A stretch of DNA of 64,000 nucleotides from Isoetes taiwanensis. Its lineage: Eukaryota; Streptophyta; Lycopodiopsida; Isoetales; Isoetaceae. The position numbers and the translations under genes were made by a program. Within the stretch, counting starts at the first letter, position 1; each line of letters begins with the position of its first letter. The DNA lies in assembly GCA_021234155.1 (NCBI GenBank), contig JAJEKV010000046.1:11176818-11240817 (forward strand), in the 5' to 3' direction. Of the stretch, positions 62,427-64,000 are shown piece after piece. A model generated the notes under the pieces. The model did not search any database and was not told where the DNA came from. It was given only the letters and a program-made list of their open reading frames with translations.

Positions 62427-64000
62427 ACTACGTGACATCATGCCTTAACTTTAAAGGGAGCTGTGCAGTCCACTCAGCCATAAGATCATAAACCACCATG
62501 ATTGTTATTTACATTTCTGTATGAGATATACAAAGTTCCTCCATTCCACAAGATGTACATTTTTGCAAATTGAGGCATAAATATCTGTCTCGTAATCATG
62601 AAGAAGCAAACGATCGCCTTCAGCCAAAGCATGTGGGCAAGATTCTATTCTATACATAACTGTGTCATTATTAATATTCATAAGCTACAACTATTTGCTT
62701 CTAAGACTTCCTTATAATGGATACTCAAGAGGATGTTGCAACGTAAAAGAAAATATATGTTTAAGCTTCATAAGAGTTAGAATTAGATTCTGTGCGTTTC
62801 ACAATAAGGTCTATTGCAGCATTGGCTGAAGAAAAGGCACCATGAAAACTTTCGTTAAATGAAAAGGTCTCCAAACGGAAAAGGAATTGCTTCTAAATGC
62901 AAGATAAAACACACCAACAGACATAATTACCAGGCCCAAGCTTAGCCATTTTGCAGACTTTTCTGATTTAAAAAGCCCTTTCTGATTAATATACTACAAA
63001 ATGTAGATAGTACTAAGAATGTTATGCATGCCAGCTGTTGCTCTTCCCAATATCCAACAAAACTTATGGCTCAGGTTCAAGACCAAGATTCTAGCCTACT
63101 TAAGCATTTCGAAATGCACAGCTATGTTCAGAAGCGTCATACCTTGGAATTTTTCCTCCATAGAAACGATATTGTTCTCTCCCGCTTTGTGGCATAAAAC
63201 TGCCCAAATTTTTGCAATCTGTGAAACCTGTTCGGAAACAAACTGTCTGGACTGCACCAAAACCTGACTGATGCTAGACATAGAGTTCCCTGGAAATTTC
63301 GCAATTTCGCAGACCAAGATACTCAACCAAAAGCTGAATGATGCTAGACGTAGAGGGTCCCTGGGAATTTCGCAAGCCAAGATATTCAAATAAAACACTT
63401 CCACGCCTCTGTGCTACAGCCGATTTGTAGAAATAGAAGACCTCCCCATCATCATTGCCCGAGGAGACATCGCTATAATCAGCTTCGCACAGTTTCATGA
63501 AAAAAATAACGGTTTCTATTCTAACGTGGAGATAATCAACGACCAACAAAACCCTAAAAAAATTGAATGCCCAAGATTGCGCACAGATTATCCCAAAACT
63601 CCATTATTATTATATTATTATTATAGATAGATAGATATAGATAGATAGAGCTCATTTATATATGCCATAAGAGTGCTATACAATTATGTTTTAAATGAAT
63701 ATGTACTAACTACTAAAATTCAATTCTTTACCAAGATTTCTTCAGTAGCATTTATTATCTAACCTATATATATTATTATAATTATCTAACCTATCTTAAC
63801 ATATATAATTATTGGAGACCGATGCTATGATCACGACACGTCAGCTTTTTTCGTGCGCAACACTTCTATGAAAATTTTTTGGACACGTTGCAAACTTTTC
63901 TGGCTATGGCATGTTTGGCAACTGTGGCAACCCCAATCGCTGAAGCATCTCCTCCGGCTATGGAATCGCCCAGCGCCCATCTGCATCACCTCCGGCTATG
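62427..64000. other. Right-hand spacer with tandem repeat and microsatellite
   Basis: No gene identified. An imperfect 70 bp tandem duplication starts at 63270 and 63340 (GATGCTAGAC(A/G)TAGAG..TCCCTGG.AATTTCGCAA). Minus-strand frames across it (..VEYLGLRN.., ..RQFVSEQVSQIAKIW..) could be part of an exon but were not recognised. A compound (ATT)n/(GATA)n microsatellite lies at 63600-63650. Confidence 0.45.

Overview
This window is nuclear DNA of a land plant. Split genes have GT-AG introns of mostly 60-700 bp, the DNA is AT-rich, and several LTR retrotransposons are nested in one another. Gene families present are a peroxisomal multifunctional protein, an AHP phosphotransfer protein, a TIFY/CCT (ZML) protein, an intronless PLS-type pentatricopeptide-repeat protein and a MULE transposase fragment. 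The PPR style (repeated MYAKCG helices with HG..YAQHG linkers) and the many degenerate copies suggest a fern or another non-seed plant. That placement is inference.

Layout. 1-14.3 kb is a nest of Ty3/gypsy elements. A plus-strand element (E3, 1-231 and 9678-~14300) was interrupted at its RT/RNase H junction by a minus-strand relative, E1 (237-9672), with two ~1.93 kb LTRs and a CTAGG target duplication. E1 itself received a ~210 bp poly(A)-tailed insertion. E3 also carries a 1.63 kb solo LTR inside its integrase. 14.6-19.0 kb is an apparently complete 18-exon gene for the peroxisomal beta-oxidation multifunctional protein (715 residues, PTS1 SRL), starting only a few hundred bases after the E3 LTR. 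21.06-29.28 kb is a third gypsy copy (E2, minus strand), apparently lacking its 3' LTR and carrying a 238 bp MITE. E1 and E2 share a tRNA-Gln-type primer binding site and an unusual order: gag - protease - extra RNase H - reverse transcriptase - RNase H - integrase. All copies are damaged at catalytic or framework positions.

30.4-31.3 kb is a complete six-exon histidine phosphotransfer (AHP) gene of cytokinin signalling. 32-46 kb is gene-poor and holds relics: a MULE transposase tail, an 81 bp tandem repeat, a TIFY/CCT pseudogene whose exons are out of order, a GGAAGGGTTTCC minisatellite arranged as an inverted repeat, and a ClpP-like pseudogene. 47.8-49.6 kb is an intronless PPR gene that stops in the E-motif region. 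50.3-53.5 kb is a compact copia-type element with 167 bp LTRs, an initiator-Met PBS, a TATCA target duplication and no RT. It is followed by a decayed full-size copia element (54.0-55.5 kb). 58.9-59.2 kb carries two inverted-repeat elements. 59.8-62.3 kb holds a multi-exon gene resembling the At4g18490 family with at least one in-frame stop.

The host genes do not form an operon or pathway. The most unusual signals are the retroelement domain order and the decay pattern of the family, the scrambled ZML copy, the compact copia element with unidentified reading frames, and the minisatellite/inverted-repeat structures.
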